40,000 nucleotides of DNA from a candidate division FCPU426 bacterium. Its GTDB lineage: Bacteria > Oederibacteriota > PGYV01 > Palsa-1178. Below the pieces are notes generated by a model. The model was not told the origin of the DNA. It did no database searches and worked only from the letters and a program-made list of their open reading frames with translations. Location: assembly GCA_003159495.1 (NCBI GenBank), contig PLPI01000048.1, positions 1 through 40,000 of the forward strand, read 5' to 3'. A program made the position numbers and the translations under genes. Positions 8,492 to 16,833 of this stretch are shown here, in pieces (within the stretch, counting starts at the first letter, position 1; each line of letters opens with the position of its first letter).

Positions 8492-8493
8492 AT
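8480..8493. promoter_or_regulatory. Candidate operator: 14-bp perfect palindrome over the -10 box
   Basis: ATAGTAT/ATACTAT is a perfect 14-base palindrome spanning the -10 hexamer. Its position is typical for an autoregulating repressor, and the gene directly downstream is a LacI-family repressor. AT-rich palindromes also arise by chance, so confidence is limited. Confidence 0.35.
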
Positions 8494-8533
8494 TGTAGAT
8501 ACTGCTTAATGTTAAAAAATGCGAGGGATAAAA

Positions 8534-9538
8534 ATGGCGGTCACAATAAAGGATATTGCAAAGCTTGTGGGAGTCACCCCGACAACCGTATCCATGGCTG
8601 TGCGGGGAGACAAACGTATAAGCCTTCCCACCAGGGAAAAAGTCCTTAAGGCGGCAAAGGAACTGAACTACAGGCCCAATTACACGGGAAGAAACCTTGT
8701 CAACGGAAAAACAAATATTATCGCGGTAGTTTCCACTTTTTTTTCATCGCTATTTGCCGTCGAAATAATGCGGGGCATTGAGTCATCCGCATGCGCCGAT
8801 GGAATGCGGCTGAACCAGTTCTCTTCACACGGGGTAAGGGAAAAAGAGGCGGAAATGCTGCGCGAGATTCTATATTCGGTAAAACCCAGGGCCCTTATAT
8901 CCATCAGCCTTAAACCGGCGCCGGAAGTGGTTGAGGAATACAGGAAGGAAAACACCCCCATTGTGTTAATCGAAGAGCTTGCCGGCGGGGCTGCGACGGT
9001 AAAAACAGACAACAAAAAAGGCGGGTTTCTGGCCGCTGATTACCTTCTTAAAAAAGGCAGGTCGAAAATCGGCATTATAGTCGGAAAACTTGTGGGGGAA
9101 TTAGGCGGGGAAAACGCGGCTGAAAGGCTTGAGGGATATAAGCAGGCCCTTTACATGCACGGGATAAGTTTTAACCCGGAACGCGTCATCGAGGTGGTGC
9201 ACTATACTTTTGAGGACGGCATAGAGGCTTTCAACAGGCTGCATAAGCGCGATGCCGGGTTTGACTCGGTATTCTGCGCAGCGGGAGACATGACCGCGGC
9301 GGGGGTTATAAAAAGCGCCCGTGAAAATTTGATAAAGGTCGGGGAGGATTTTTCCGTGGTGGGTTATGACGACAATATAATAGCGCCGATAATATCGCCA
9401 TCCCTGACTACGATAAAGCAGCCTGTTTTTGAGATGGGAAGGGCGGCAATCGACCTTGCCGTTGAAGCCTTGAATTCAAAGGAAAAAGAAAAGGTGGTAT
9501 GCTTTGAACCGACGCTTGTGGTAAGGGAGAGCGCTTAA
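8534..9538 (+). CDS. LacI/GalR-family transcriptional regulator (paralogue of the 1261-2268 gene)
   Basis: A 334-residue protein from ATG 8534, chosen over the in-frame ATG at 8519 because GAGGG sits seven bases upstream of 8534 and the protein then begins MAVTIKDIAKLVGV, the usual LacI N-terminus. The HTH is TIKDIAKLVGVTPTTVSMAV and the hinge 'YRPNYTGRNLVNGKT'. The sensor domain holds 'VKTDNKKGGFLAADYLLKKG', 'FDSVFCAAGDMTAAGVI', 'VVGYDDNIIAPIISPSLTTIKQP' and the C-terminal 'PTLVVRESA'. It matches the first regulator along its whole length but differs in recognition-helix residues (SHTT versus TPTT), so the two probably read different operators. Confidence 0.92.
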   Translation: MAVTIKDIAKLVGVTPTTVSMAVRGDKRISLPTREKVLKAAKELNYRPNYTGRNLVNGKTNIIAVVSTFFSSLFAVEIMRGIESSACADGMRLNQFSSHGVREKEAEMLREILYSVKPRALISISLKPAPEVVEEYRKENTPIVLIEELAGGAATVKTDNKKGGFLAADYLLKKGRSKIGIIVGKLVGELGGENAAERLEGYKQALYMHGISFNPERVIEVVHYTFEDGIEAFNRLHKRDAGFDSVFCAAGDMTAAGVIKSARENLIKVGEDFSVVGYDDNIIAPIISPSLTTIKQPVFEMGRAAIDLAVEALNSKEKEKVVCFEPTLVVRESA

Positions 9539-9577
9539 GGCCGTACCGGAATGAAAGCTGTCTACACTGATATACAT

Positions 9578-9606
9578 TTAACATCTGCCCGCAAAAAGCC
9601 GATAAT
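9578..9606 (+). promoter_or_regulatory. Candidate promoter of the sigma-54 activator gene
   Basis: TTAACA (9578-9583), a 17-base spacer and GATAAT (9601-9606), about 48 bases before ATG 9654. The match is good but not perfect. Confidence 0.4.
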
Positions 9607-9653
9607 ACTATGAGAATATTTATTGAACTCATCATGTTAAAAGGCGATGAACA

Positions 9654-10988
9654 ATGAAAATAATAAAATCAGGCAATTTTTTCAGTGTGGACGCTTTTTT
9701 GAGCGCGTTCTCTGCGGGAGAACATGATGTCCAGAAGATAAACGAGGCCGCCATATCCGGGGTTGCTGAAAATGGAGACTTGATCCTTTATGAAACTATG
9801 GAGTCCGGTGATGCAGGTGTTGACAGCGTCCTTAAGGAAAAAGAACGCACCGGAGCAAAGGTTGTATTTCTAATCCCGTCTGAAGCGCCTCCCGAATACG
9901 CGGTTTCCCTGGAAAGGCTCGGGGCTGACGCCATAATAACCATGCCGTGCGGCTATCCGGAATTTTCTGCGGTATTGAACAAATTCGCGCTGCTCGCCGA
10001 ACAATCCTCGGCAAAAGAAGAATTCGGCATAGTGGGAAATTCTCCGCAGCTTGATTTCATCAGGAACTTTATAAAAAAAGTTGCAAAGTCAAACATCCCC
10101 GTCCTTATTGAAGGCGAGAGCGGGACCGGCAAGGAACTTGCCGCTTACGGCGTTCACAAGGCAAGCCTCAGGGCCGACCAGCCTTTTATTCCGGTGAATT
10201 GCGGCGCCATACCTAAAGAGCTGCTTGAAAACGAGTTTTTTGGCCATGAAAAAGGGTCCTTTACCGGGGCAATAAATGAAAAAAAGGGGCTCTTTGAAAT
10301 AGCGGATAAGGGAACCCTGTTTATTGACGAGATTGGCGAAATGGACCCTTCGGCGCAGGTGAAATTATTGCGCGCACTTGAAACGGGCAAGTTTATGCGC
10401 ATTGGCGGCACAAAAGAATTAAAGGTTGACGTGCGCATCGTGGCGGCCACCAACAGGGATGTAAAAGCTGAAATGAAGGCGGGCCGTTTCAGGCAGGATC
10501 TTTTTTACCGGTTGAGTTCCATACTGATAAAACTACCTTCGCTCCGCGACAGGCGCGGTGATATACCTGTGCTTGCCGAATATTTCCTGTCGCACTCAAG
10601 GGTAAGGCCGGAGGAGGCTGTGTATAAAAAAATAGACGCGGATGCCATGGAAATACTGGTGCAATACAACTGGCCGGGAAATGTCAGGGAACTTTTAAAC
10701 GTGGTGGAACGCGCCGTTGTCCTGTCGGAGCAGAGGGTTGTGATTACAAAAGCCGACTTCCCGCCCCATTTAACAGAAACCGGCGAGGCTCAATTTGACG
10801 GCGCCGGGGACGAAGGACAGCCGTTAATGCAGGGCACAACGCTTGAAGTATACTTGGACGCGCTGGAAAAGAAATTTATAGGCGCGGCGCTAAAAAGGAA
10901 CGGCCATGATAAGATGAAAACAGCGGCTGAACTTGGCATCAGCATAGCCAATTTGTACAGAAAGTTAAGGAAATATAATATAGAATAA
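9654..10988 (+). CDS. Sigma-54-dependent transcriptional activator (NtrC-type AAA+ with degenerate receiver)
   Basis: A 444-residue protein. Residues 1-~118 follow a receiver-like strand pattern (GDLILYE47, AKVVFLIP, GADAIITM97P) but have Glu instead of the phospho-acceptor Asp at the end of strand 3, Met instead of the conserved Lys, and no N-terminal acidic pair. It is therefore probably not phosphorylated. The AAA+ domain has Walker A GESGTGKE (154-161), loop-1 GSFTGA (201-206, a variant of GAFTGA that contacts sigma-54), Walker B TLFIDE (221-226), 'ATNRD' and the 'FRQDLFYRL' arginine-finger region. The C-terminus ends in a FIS-type HTH (~398-444: 'AALKRNGHDKMKTAAELGIS..NLYRKLRKY'). The gene immediately downstream has a canonical sigma-54 promoter, making it the obvious target. 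Confidence 0.93.
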   Translation: MKIIKSGNFFSVDAFLSAFSAGEHDVQKINEAAISGVAENGDLILYETMESGDAGVDSVLKEKERTGAKVVFLIPSEAPPEYAVSLERLGADAIITMPCGYPEFSAVLNKFALLAEQSSAKEEFGIVGNSPQLDFIRNFIKKVAKSNIPVLIEGESGTGKELAAYGVHKASLRADQPFIPVNCGAIPKELLENEFFGHEKGSFTGAINEKKGLFEIADKGTLFIDEIGEMDPSAQVKLLRALETGKFMRIGGTKELKVDVRIVAATNRDVKAEMKAGRFRQDLFYRLSSILIKLPSLRDRRGDIPVLAEYFLSHSRVRPEEAVYKKIDADAMEILVQYNWPGNVRELLNVVERAVVLSEQRVVITKADFPPHLTETGEAQFDGAGDEGQPLMQGTTLEVYLDALEKKFIGAALKRNGHDKMKTAAELGISIANLYRKLRKYNIE

Positions 10989-11036
10989 TTGTTTTTCCTT
11001 CCGGAACACATGTACACCGGCTCATTTTAATCCCTT

Positions 11037-11064
11037 TTGATAATCATTTATTGATAATGATAAT
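11037..11064. promoter_or_regulatory. Repeated TTGATAAT/GATAAT motifs upstream of the sigma-54 promoter
   Basis: TTGATAAT occurs at 11037-11044 and again at 11051-11058, with a further abutting GATAAT at 11059-11064. The cluster lies 55-80 bases upstream of the -24 box, a reasonable place for an enhancer site of the upstream activator. Runs of GATAAT also resemble Fur boxes, so an iron-regulator site is the alternative. Confidence 0.35.
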
Positions 11065-11116
11065 ATTTTTACGCCTGTAGAAAAATAAAACCCCTGTAAA
11101 TACGGCGATTTTAGAG

Positions 11117-11132
11117 TGGCACGATGATTGCT
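11117..11132 (+). promoter_or_regulatory. Sigma-54 (-24/-12) promoter
   Basis: TGGCAC-N5-TTGCT: GG at 11118-11119 and GC at 11130-11131, the canonical spacing. This matches the textbook consensus TGGCAC-N5-TTGCW. The predicted start is near 11143, followed by GGAGG and the ATG at 11175. The activator needed for such a promoter is encoded directly upstream. Confidence 0.85.
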
Positions 11133-11174
11133 TATATATATCCTGTAATAAATAAATATGTGGAGGAATAAAAA

Positions 11175-11585
11175 ATGAATATTACAAAGGGTTCTTTAAA
11201 AAAGAGAGTTTTCGGCACTATTTTACTACTGGCTGCTTGCGCGGTTATACCTGCTGCTTTTGCCGGGGGAAACACACAGCTTGCCAGCATAAATCATTAT
11301 GATAATTCAGCGGGGCTGCAGTCTGCCGTTCAAAAAGACGCCGACATACCGGACGGCATAGACGCGGCAACATGCACGGCTATGGGAAATGTACCTGTGA
11401 TAGTTGAAGGACCCACAAAACTTGAATTCTGGTGGAGGGGGAGCGATTCGGGCGTTATAACATTTTATGTAAACGGCAAAAGAGCGGCTGTTGTTGAAAA
11501 GGATTCAGGCTGGCAGAAACTCACATATAATGTAGAAAACGCCGGGGTCCATACAATAAGGTGGATATTCAAAAAGAACGGATAA
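11175..11585 (+). CDS. Small secreted protein with an incomplete beta-sandwich, sigma-54 controlled
   Basis: A 136-residue precursor with a signal peptide (KKRVFGTILLLAACAVIPAAFAGG). The mature part contains 'VIVEGPTKLEFWWRGSDSGVITFYVNG', 'GWQKLTYNVENAGVHTIRWIFKKNG'. That is the pattern of the Ig/jelly-roll modules of many surface proteins (strand 'L.F.W...S..', '..FYING', 'W....Y.l..G.HTl.W.Y.K'). Those modules usually continue with a '..S.G.D..W.D.V' strand, but here the gene stops right after KKNG, and no such continuation is visible past the stop. GGAGG lies at a good distance from the ATG. Expression from the sigma-54 promoter suggests a conditional surface or extracellular role, but the function is unknown. 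Confidence 0.75.
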   Translation: MNITKGSLKKRVFGTILLLAACAVIPAAFAGGNTQLASINHYDNSAGLQSAVQKDADIPDGIDAATCTAMGNVPVIVEGPTKLEFWWRGSDSGVITFYVNGKRAAVVEKDSGWQKLTYNVENAGVHTIRWIFKKNG

Positions 11586-11623
11586 AATTATAGAGCTGAT
11601 TTAAATATAAGAGTTTGAGACGG

Positions 11624-11655
11624 CAGGCAGGGGCGTTCGTGGGCGCCCCTGCCTG
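11624..11655 (+). terminator. Hairpin downstream of the small secreted protein
   Basis: A 12-bp perfect stem (CAGGCAGGGGCG 11624-11635 with CGCCCCTGCCTG 11644-11655) around an 8-base loop. The following U-run is weak (TTGCGTTT), so it is a terminator-like or 3'-stabilising hairpin. Confidence 0.6.
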
Positions 11656-11694
11656 TTGCGTTTGGATCTTTAATTCTAATTGAAAATAATTCTC

Positions 11695-11723
11695 TTTACA
11701 AACAAGGCCAAATTTGCAATAAT
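11695..11723 (+). promoter_or_regulatory. Candidate promoter of the pyrophosphatase gene
   Basis: TTTACA (11695-11700), a 17-base spacer, then AATAAT (11718-11723) preceded by TGc (extended -10). It predicts a ~95-base leader before ATG 11826, in which only a small hairpin (ACGGT/ACCGT near 11773) is visible. Confidence 0.45.
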
Positions 11724-11825
11724 AGCGCTTGTATTTTTTTGTTTCTAAATTAAAACATTCTAACAGATGAAAGACGGTATTTAACCGTAAAACAATTCCA
11801 AAATCTTTGAAGGAGGTATCTGTAC

Positions 11826-14222
11826 ATGGCAGATCCTGTAATTGCAGCACAAGCAGTAACACAGGTTGTCCAGGCCGCGGCACAGGTTGCCCAGAAGACG
11901 GCCGAGCACATCAGGCTTACACCGCTCACGTCTTTTGAGAACACCGCGCTTTGGGTAGTCTGGGGCACATCTTTACTTGCTCTGGTTTACGGATTTTACC
12001 TGATGTTCGAGATTCTCTCGAAATCAAGGGGAACGCAGAAGATGATCGATATTAATGCCGAAATCAAAAAGGGCGCGAAAGCGTACCTGGGGCGCCAGTT
12101 TTCCACGATCATCTGGTTTGTAATAGGGCTTATGATAGTCCTGTTTTTAACCTCGGTTGTGGATCCGGCTCTTGGTTATACTTCGGATCAGGTTATGAAG
12201 ATCAGGATAGGCAGGACGCTCGCGTTTTTCCTCGGAGCGCTTGCTTCGGCGGTAACAGGAACTGTTGGAATGCTCCTGGCCGTTGAGGGAAATGTCAGGG
12301 TGGCCGCGGGTGCGGTCGATAAAGGCAAAAGGGAAGCGCTTACAATAGCATTCAGGACGGGTTCAATCGCCGGAATGTTCACGATCGGACTCGGACTGCT
12401 CGGCGCAACATCAATATTTTTAATATTCCAGACTGAAGCTTCATCCATTTCCGATGTTCTTATCGGATTCGGATTCGGCGGATGCCTGCTCGCCCTTTTT
12501 ATGAGGGTTGGCGGCGGAATATTCACAAAAGCCGCGGATGTAGGAGCGGACCTTGTCGGAAAAGTTGAAAAGAACATACCCGAAGATGATCCACGCAATG
12601 CGGCGACGATAGCCGATAACGTCGGGGACAACGTCGGAGACTGCGCCGGAATGGCTGCGGACATTTTCGAGTCATATGAAGTAACGCTCGTCGCGGCCAT
12701 GATTCTTGGCGCGACGGTTTTTGGAAATATGGGAGTTATCTTCCCGCTTTTTGTCCGCGCAATCGGAGTTATCGCTTCAATCATCGGGACATACGCGGTA
12801 AGGTCGAACAGCGAAGAAGAACACGCAATGAAACCGATACAGAGGGGCTTTATGCTCGCGTCGGTACTTTCAGTTATCGGATTTGTAGCGGTAACAATGA
12901 TGTATCTGGTTCCGGCTTTAACGGAATGGATCTCACAGAAACCGGATCTTTTCCCCAACGCACCGGCAAACGGCGCGATGCTTCTCGGATGGAAACTATG
13001 CATCATTACCACAATAGGGATAATCCTTTCATTTGCCATTTCAAAGATAACCGAGCATTTCACCACGACAGAGGATAAACCCGTAAAAGAAATAGTAAAA
13101 TCAACACTCACCGGGCCGGCGACAGTAATTCTTACCGGAACGGCCGAGGGAATGGAATCGTCGGTATGGGCCGTTGTTTCAATTGCTATTGCCATGGCGA
13201 TTTCAATTCTGACATTCACCATTATGCCGGTCGGCACTGCGGCGGTAGTTACCGCACAGACACTTTATGGAATAGCGCTTATCGGACTTGGAATGCTCAC
13301 GGTAACGGGTATCATCGTTTCCGAGGACACATTCGGGCCGGTTTCTGACAACGCGCAGGGCATCGGCGAAATGGCGCAGCTTCCTGAAAAAGGAAGGGCG
13401 GCATTGGACGAGCTCGACGCGGTTGGAAATTCGACAAAGGCAATAACAAAGGGATTCGCAATAGCAACCGCCGTCATAGCGGCCGTATCGCTTTTCTCCT
13501 CATTTAACGAAGTAACAGGCGTTCCGTTCATCAACCTTTCAAGCCCGATAGTTTTCATCGGACTCCTGATCGGCGGCGGAGTGCCGTTCCTTTTCTCCTC
13601 ACTGCTCATCCGCGCAGTCAGCAGGGCGGCTTTCCTTGTTGTTAATGAGGTAAGAAGGCAGTTTAAGGAAATCAAAGGGCTCATGGACGGCACGGAAAAA
13701 CCCGAGTCGGCCAAAGTTGTTGATATCTGCACAAAAGCCGCGCTCAGGGAACTTGTCAGTCCGGCTCTTCTCGCGATTCTTATGCCTGTTGCAATGGGAT
13801 TCCTGTTCAAGGCCGAGGGCCTTGGCGGATACCTCGCGGGCGTTATTCTCGTGGGACAGCTTATGGCTGTTTACCTGTCCAACACCGGCGGAGCATGGGA
13901 TAATGCGAAGAAATCGGTTGAACAGATGGGGCTTAAAGGCTCCGACAGGCATAAAGCAGCGGTTATCGGCGACACGGTCGGCGACCCGTTCAAAGACACG
14001 GCAGGACCTGCGTTAAACCCGCTCATAAAGGTTATGAACCTTGTGGCGCTTTTAATCGCTCCTATTATAGTGCAGTACAAGGGCTATGACTGGGTGACAA
14101 TAACGGTTGTTGTTGTCTGCCTTGGCGTGATCGCAATCGGGCTTTCCTATTCAAAAAGGGACGATGAAACGGTCAAGAAGATAGCCGAGGAAGTAAGCGC
14201 AAAAGTTTCAAAAGCAAAGTAA
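11826..14222 (+). CDS. hppA: Membrane-bound proton-translocating pyrophosphatase
   Basis: A 798-residue polytopic protein with ~16 hydrophobic helices that couples hydrolysis of pyrophosphate to ion export across the inner membrane. The active-site segments are unmistakable: '[20 protein letters not shown]', '[23 protein letters not shown]', and near the end '[21 protein letters not shown]'. The segment around residue 538 reads [10 protein letters not shown]; Lys538 and Thr541 stand at the positions that mark K+-independent enzymes (K+-dependent ones have Ala and Gly/Ala), and K+-independent members are H+ pumps. AAGGAGGT precedes the ATG. An N-terminal extension rich in Ala/Gln/Val comes before TM1. 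The gene is monocistronic, with its own promoter and terminator. Confidence 0.96.
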   Translation: MADPVIAAQAVTQVVQAAAQVAQKTAEHIRLTPLTSFENTALWVVWGTSLLALVYGFYLMFEILSKSRGTQKMIDINAEIKKGAKAYLGRQFSTIIWFVIGLMIVLFLTSVVDPALGYTSDQVMKIRIGRTLAFFLGALASAVTGTVGMLLAVEGNVRVAAGAVDKGKREALTIAFRTGSIAGMFTIGLGLLGATSIFLIFQTEASSISDVLIGFGFGGCLLALFMRVGGGIFTKAADVGADLVGKVEKNIPEDDPRNAATIADNVGDNVGDCAGMAADIFESYEVTLVAAMILGATVFGNMGVIFPLFVRAIGVIASIIGTYAVRSNSEEEHAMKPIQRGFMLASVLSVIGFVAVTMMYLVPALTEWISQKPDLFPNAPANGAMLLGWKLCIITTIGIILSFAISKITEHFTTTEDKPVKEIVKSTLTGPATVILTGTAEGMESSVWAVVSIAIAMAISILTFTIMPVGTAAVVTAQTLYGIALIGLGMLTVTGIIVSEDTFGPVSDNAQGIGEMAQLPEKGRAALDELDAVGNSTKAITKGFAIATAVIAAVSLFSSFNEVTGVPFINLSSPIVFIGLLIGGGVPFLFSSLLIRAVSRAAFLVVNEVRRQFKEIKGLMDGTEKPESAKVVDICTKAALRELVSPALLAILMPVAMGFLFKAEGLGGYLAGVILVGQLMAVYLSNTGGAWDNAKKSVEQMGLKGSDRHKAAVIGDTVGDPFKDTAGPALNPLIKVMNLVALLIAPIIVQYKGYDWVTITVVVVCLGVIAIGLSYSKRDDETVKKIAEEVSAKVSKAK

Positions 14223-14262
14223 TCAAAGGCATACTGCGAAAAGCAGTGTGAGTTATATGGGC

Positions 14263-14297
14263 AAAGGGCCGGTGAAAACCGGCCCTTTGTTTTTTTG
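14263..14297 (+). terminator. Rho-independent terminator of hppA
   Basis: A 10-bp stem AAAGGGCCGG (14263-14272) / CCGGCCCTTT (14279-14288) with loop TGAAAA, followed by GTTTTTTT (14289 on). Textbook structure. Confidence 0.9.
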
Positions 14298-14370
14298 TGT
14301 AAGGCAGGAACTTTCAGATGGGAGAAAGGTGAAAGTAGATAATAATGGAAAAAGCGCGGAAAAAAACTGA

Positions 14371-14399
14371 TTTAAAGAGGCCGGGATATATGTTAGAAT
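14371..14399 (+). promoter_or_regulatory. Candidate promoter of ychF
   Basis: An extended -10 (TGtTAGAAT, 14391-14399) with a weak -35 TTTAAA at 14371-14376 and a 17-base spacer. The ATG is at 14460. Confidence 0.4.
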
Positions 14400-14459
14400 T
14401 ATGGGCGTTAAAATTTGTAAAATATTTTTGGCCTTATACCGGCCGAATAAGGAGATAAT

Positions 14460-15560
14460 ATGGAAGTTGGAATAGTCGGACTGCCAAATGTCGGGAAAAG
14501 CACAACTTTTAATGTCCTCACAAAAACCGCCGGCGCGGCCGTGGCAAATTACGAGTTCTGTACGATTGAGCCGAATGTGGGAATCGTTGCGGTGCCGGAC
14601 GAGCGCCTTGATTTTCTTTATAAAACATATAACGACGGGAAAACGACCTATGTTCCGGCCACCTTTAAATTTGTGGACATCGCGGGGCTGGTCAAGGGGG
14701 CATCAAAGGGCGAAGGGCTCGGTAATAAGTTCCTGGCAAATATCAGGGAGGTTGACGCCATCGCGCATGTGGTAAGGGTATTTACCGACCCCAATGTGGT
14801 GCGCACTACCGGCAAGCTGGATCCTCAGGGCGATATCGAAACCATAGAGACGGAACTCATGCTCGCCGACCTTGACAGCGTCACAAAAGGGTTCCAGAAG
14901 GTGGAGCGCGCGGCAAAATCCGGCAACGACAAGGAGTCTCTTAAAAAATATGAGGCTTTAAAAAAGGTTAAAGACGCCCTTGAAAGCGGAATGCCCGCCT
15001 CGGCAGCCGGGCTTACCGCCGAAGAAAAATTGCAGGTAAAAGAACTCGGGCTCATGTCTTTAAAGCCGGTGCTGTATGTCTTAAACACGGATGAGGATAA
15101 AATAGAGGGGTTTGAAAAACATTTCCCGGAACTGGTGGAATACATAAAAAAGAGGAAGGCCGAATACGTAGTAATATCGGCAAAGATAGAGGGCGAGATG
15201 ATGGAGCTCGGCGAGGAAGAAAGGAAAGAGTATTTAAAGGAGCTGGGGTTTGAGTATAAGGGATTTGCCGAATTCATAAGACACGCATACAGGCTGCTTG
15301 ACCTCATAACCTTTCTTACGGCGGGGGCGCAGGAAGTGCGCGCCTGGCCGATCAGGCGCGACTCAAAGGCGGAAGAGGCCGCGGGTAAGATACATTCTGA
15401 CATCCAGCGCGGTTTTATAAAGGCCGACGTCATGAAGTTTGAGGAGTTTAAAAAAACAGCAGACGAGGTAAAAATGAAGGAAATGGGGCTCGTGAGAAGC
15501 GAGGGGCGCGATTATATAATGCAGGACGGCGATATAGTATATTTTAAATTCAATGTTTAA
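14460..15560 (+). CDS. ychF: YchF/OLA1-family P-loop NTPase (translation-associated, Obg-like)
   Basis: A 366-residue protein, the normal YchF length. G1 is GLPNVGKST (7-15). The start of the ORF, 'VGIVGLPNVGKSTTFNVLTK', and 'CTIEPNVGIVAVPDERLD' are YchF signatures. G3 is DIAGLVKGASKGEGLG. The G4 position reads 'VLNTDED', i.e. NxxE rather than NKxD, which is why YchF proteins prefer ATP over GTP. A coiled-coil arm (~140-200) and a C-terminal TGS domain ('SDIQRGFIKADVMKFEEF' to 'YIMQDGDIVYFKFNV') complete it. Family members bind ribosomes and modulate stress responses. GGAG precedes the ATG. Confidence 0.97.
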   Translation: MEVGIVGLPNVGKSTTFNVLTKTAGAAVANYEFCTIEPNVGIVAVPDERLDFLYKTYNDGKTTYVPATFKFVDIAGLVKGASKGEGLGNKFLANIREVDAIAHVVRVFTDPNVVRTTGKLDPQGDIETIETELMLADLDSVTKGFQKVERAAKSGNDKESLKKYEALKKVKDALESGMPASAAGLTAEEKLQVKELGLMSLKPVLYVLNTDEDKIEGFEKHFPELVEYIKKRKAEYVVISAKIEGEMMELGEEERKEYLKELGFEYKGFAEFIRHAYRLLDLITFLTAGAQEVRAWPIRRDSKAEEAAGKIHSDIQRGFIKADVMKFEEFKKTADEVKMKEMGLVRSEGRDYIMQDGDIVYFKFNV

Positions 15561-15688
15561 AGGTTAAAAGAACCGCAATATATTACCAAAATAGTGAACT
15601 TTACCGCCCGGCCGTACGTCTAATATTTTTGAAGAGTGTTGATTTTTGGAAAAAACCGGATTTACGGATAAAATAGGAGTCAGATAAC

Positions 15689-16719
15689 ATGTATAAAATT
15701 ATAAAACTATCTTTTTTATCGATTTTTATTGCAATCTTCTCCGCGGCGGCATTTTGTTCCGGCGTGAATTACAGTGTCCGTTCCAAAATATCACTTGCGG
15801 GAACGCAGGGCTGGGATTACCTTACGGATGATCCGGCGGCCGCAAGGCTTTATGTTTCACGCGGGGATCATGTTGTTGTGATAGATACAGCCAAAGACAG
15901 TGTTATAGGGGAAATAACCGGAACAACTGGAGTTCATGGAATAGCGGTTGCGGATGAATTCAATACCGGCTTTACAAGCAACGGCAAATCAAATACAGTG
16001 ACAATCTTTGACCTGAAAACACTGAAGGTAAAGGGCGAAGTAAAGGCCGGGGAAAACCCCGACGCGATAATATATGACGGTTTTTCAAAGAAAGTATTTA
16101 CATTCAACGGAAAATCAAAGGATTCCACTGTTATCGACGCGGGAACGGGAAAGGTTCTCGGGACAAAATACCCCTCGGCGGAAAACCTGAGTATGCCTGC
16201 GCGGACGGCGCGGGTAAGGTTTATGTCAATATCGAAAACACTTCCGAAGTGGCCGAGATTGACGCGGTACGTTTAAAAGTTTTGAGGCGTTTTTCCATAA
16301 AACCGGGGGTTGAGCCCACAGGAATAGCCATTGATATAAAAGATCATATTTTGTTTTCGGGATGCCACAATAAGATGATGACCATTCTGGATACCATATC
16401 GGGGAAACTTCTGGCTTTGGTTCCAATAGGCGCGGGTGTCGACGCGTGCGCCTTTGATCCTGGAAGAGCTCTGGCATTTGCATCCAATGGGATGGATGGG
16501 ACATTAACCGTAATTAAAGTTCTGGAAAAGGGGAAATTTGACATTGCCCAGACTGCTGCCACACAAAAAAGCGCGCGTACCATGGCGCTGGATACAATAA
16601 CCCATAAAATTTACCTTTCAGCCGCTTCGTTCGGTAAACCCGTTGTACAGACAAAAGGTGGAAAACCGGAACGTCCGCCTGTTATTGAAGGGACTTTTGC
16701 CGTGCTTGTAGTGCGTTAA
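15689..16719 (+). pseudogene. YncE-like (YVTN-type) beta-propeller protein, disrupted by a -1 frameshift
   Basis: Two overlapping frames make one protein of ~343 residues. The first (15689-16276) has a signal peptide (KIIKLSFLSIFIAIFSAAAFCSG) and propeller blades ('GWDYLTDDPAAARLYVSRGDHVVVIDT', 'TVTIFDLKTLKVKGEVKAGENPDAIIYD'). Its true sequence runs out at 16165-16168, a run of four A in 'GGGACAAAATACCCC'. Adding one A restores ..GTKIPLGGKPEYACADGAG and then continues in the next frame through KVYVNIENTSEVAEID into the second part (from ~16249, ending 16719) with further blades ('LFSGCHNKMMTILDTISGKLL', 'FASNGMDGTLTVIKV'). Such proteins are periplasmic propellers. The frameshift may be a sequencing or assembly error in a homopolymer, or real inactivation. 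Confidence 0.85.
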
Positions 16720-16773
16720 TCAAAAATTATTTTTTAAGCAGCCAAAAACAAATATATAACCAGTATGTTTTTA

Positions 16774-16782
16774 TGCTATAAT
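16774..16782 (+). promoter_or_regulatory. Extended -10 promoter of the TolC-RND operon
   Basis: A perfect extended -10, TGcTATAAT (16774-16782). The -35 region (ATATAA) is poor, which extended -10 promoters tolerate. It lies 52 bases before ATG 16834. Confidence 0.55.
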
Positions 16783-16833
16783 TTCAGACATCAATTTTTA
16801 ATAAATAAAATTATGAAAGAAGAGGAAAAATAA

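Noticed and set aside
12188-13237. 349-codon open frame on the minus strand inside hppA
   Set aside because: Shadow of a highly conserved, GC-biased membrane protein gene; the translation is low-complexity and lacks a ribosome site.
14345-14458. 37-codon frame ending just before ychF
   Set aside because: It overlaps the predicted ychF promoter and ribosome site and has no recognisable content; probably chance.
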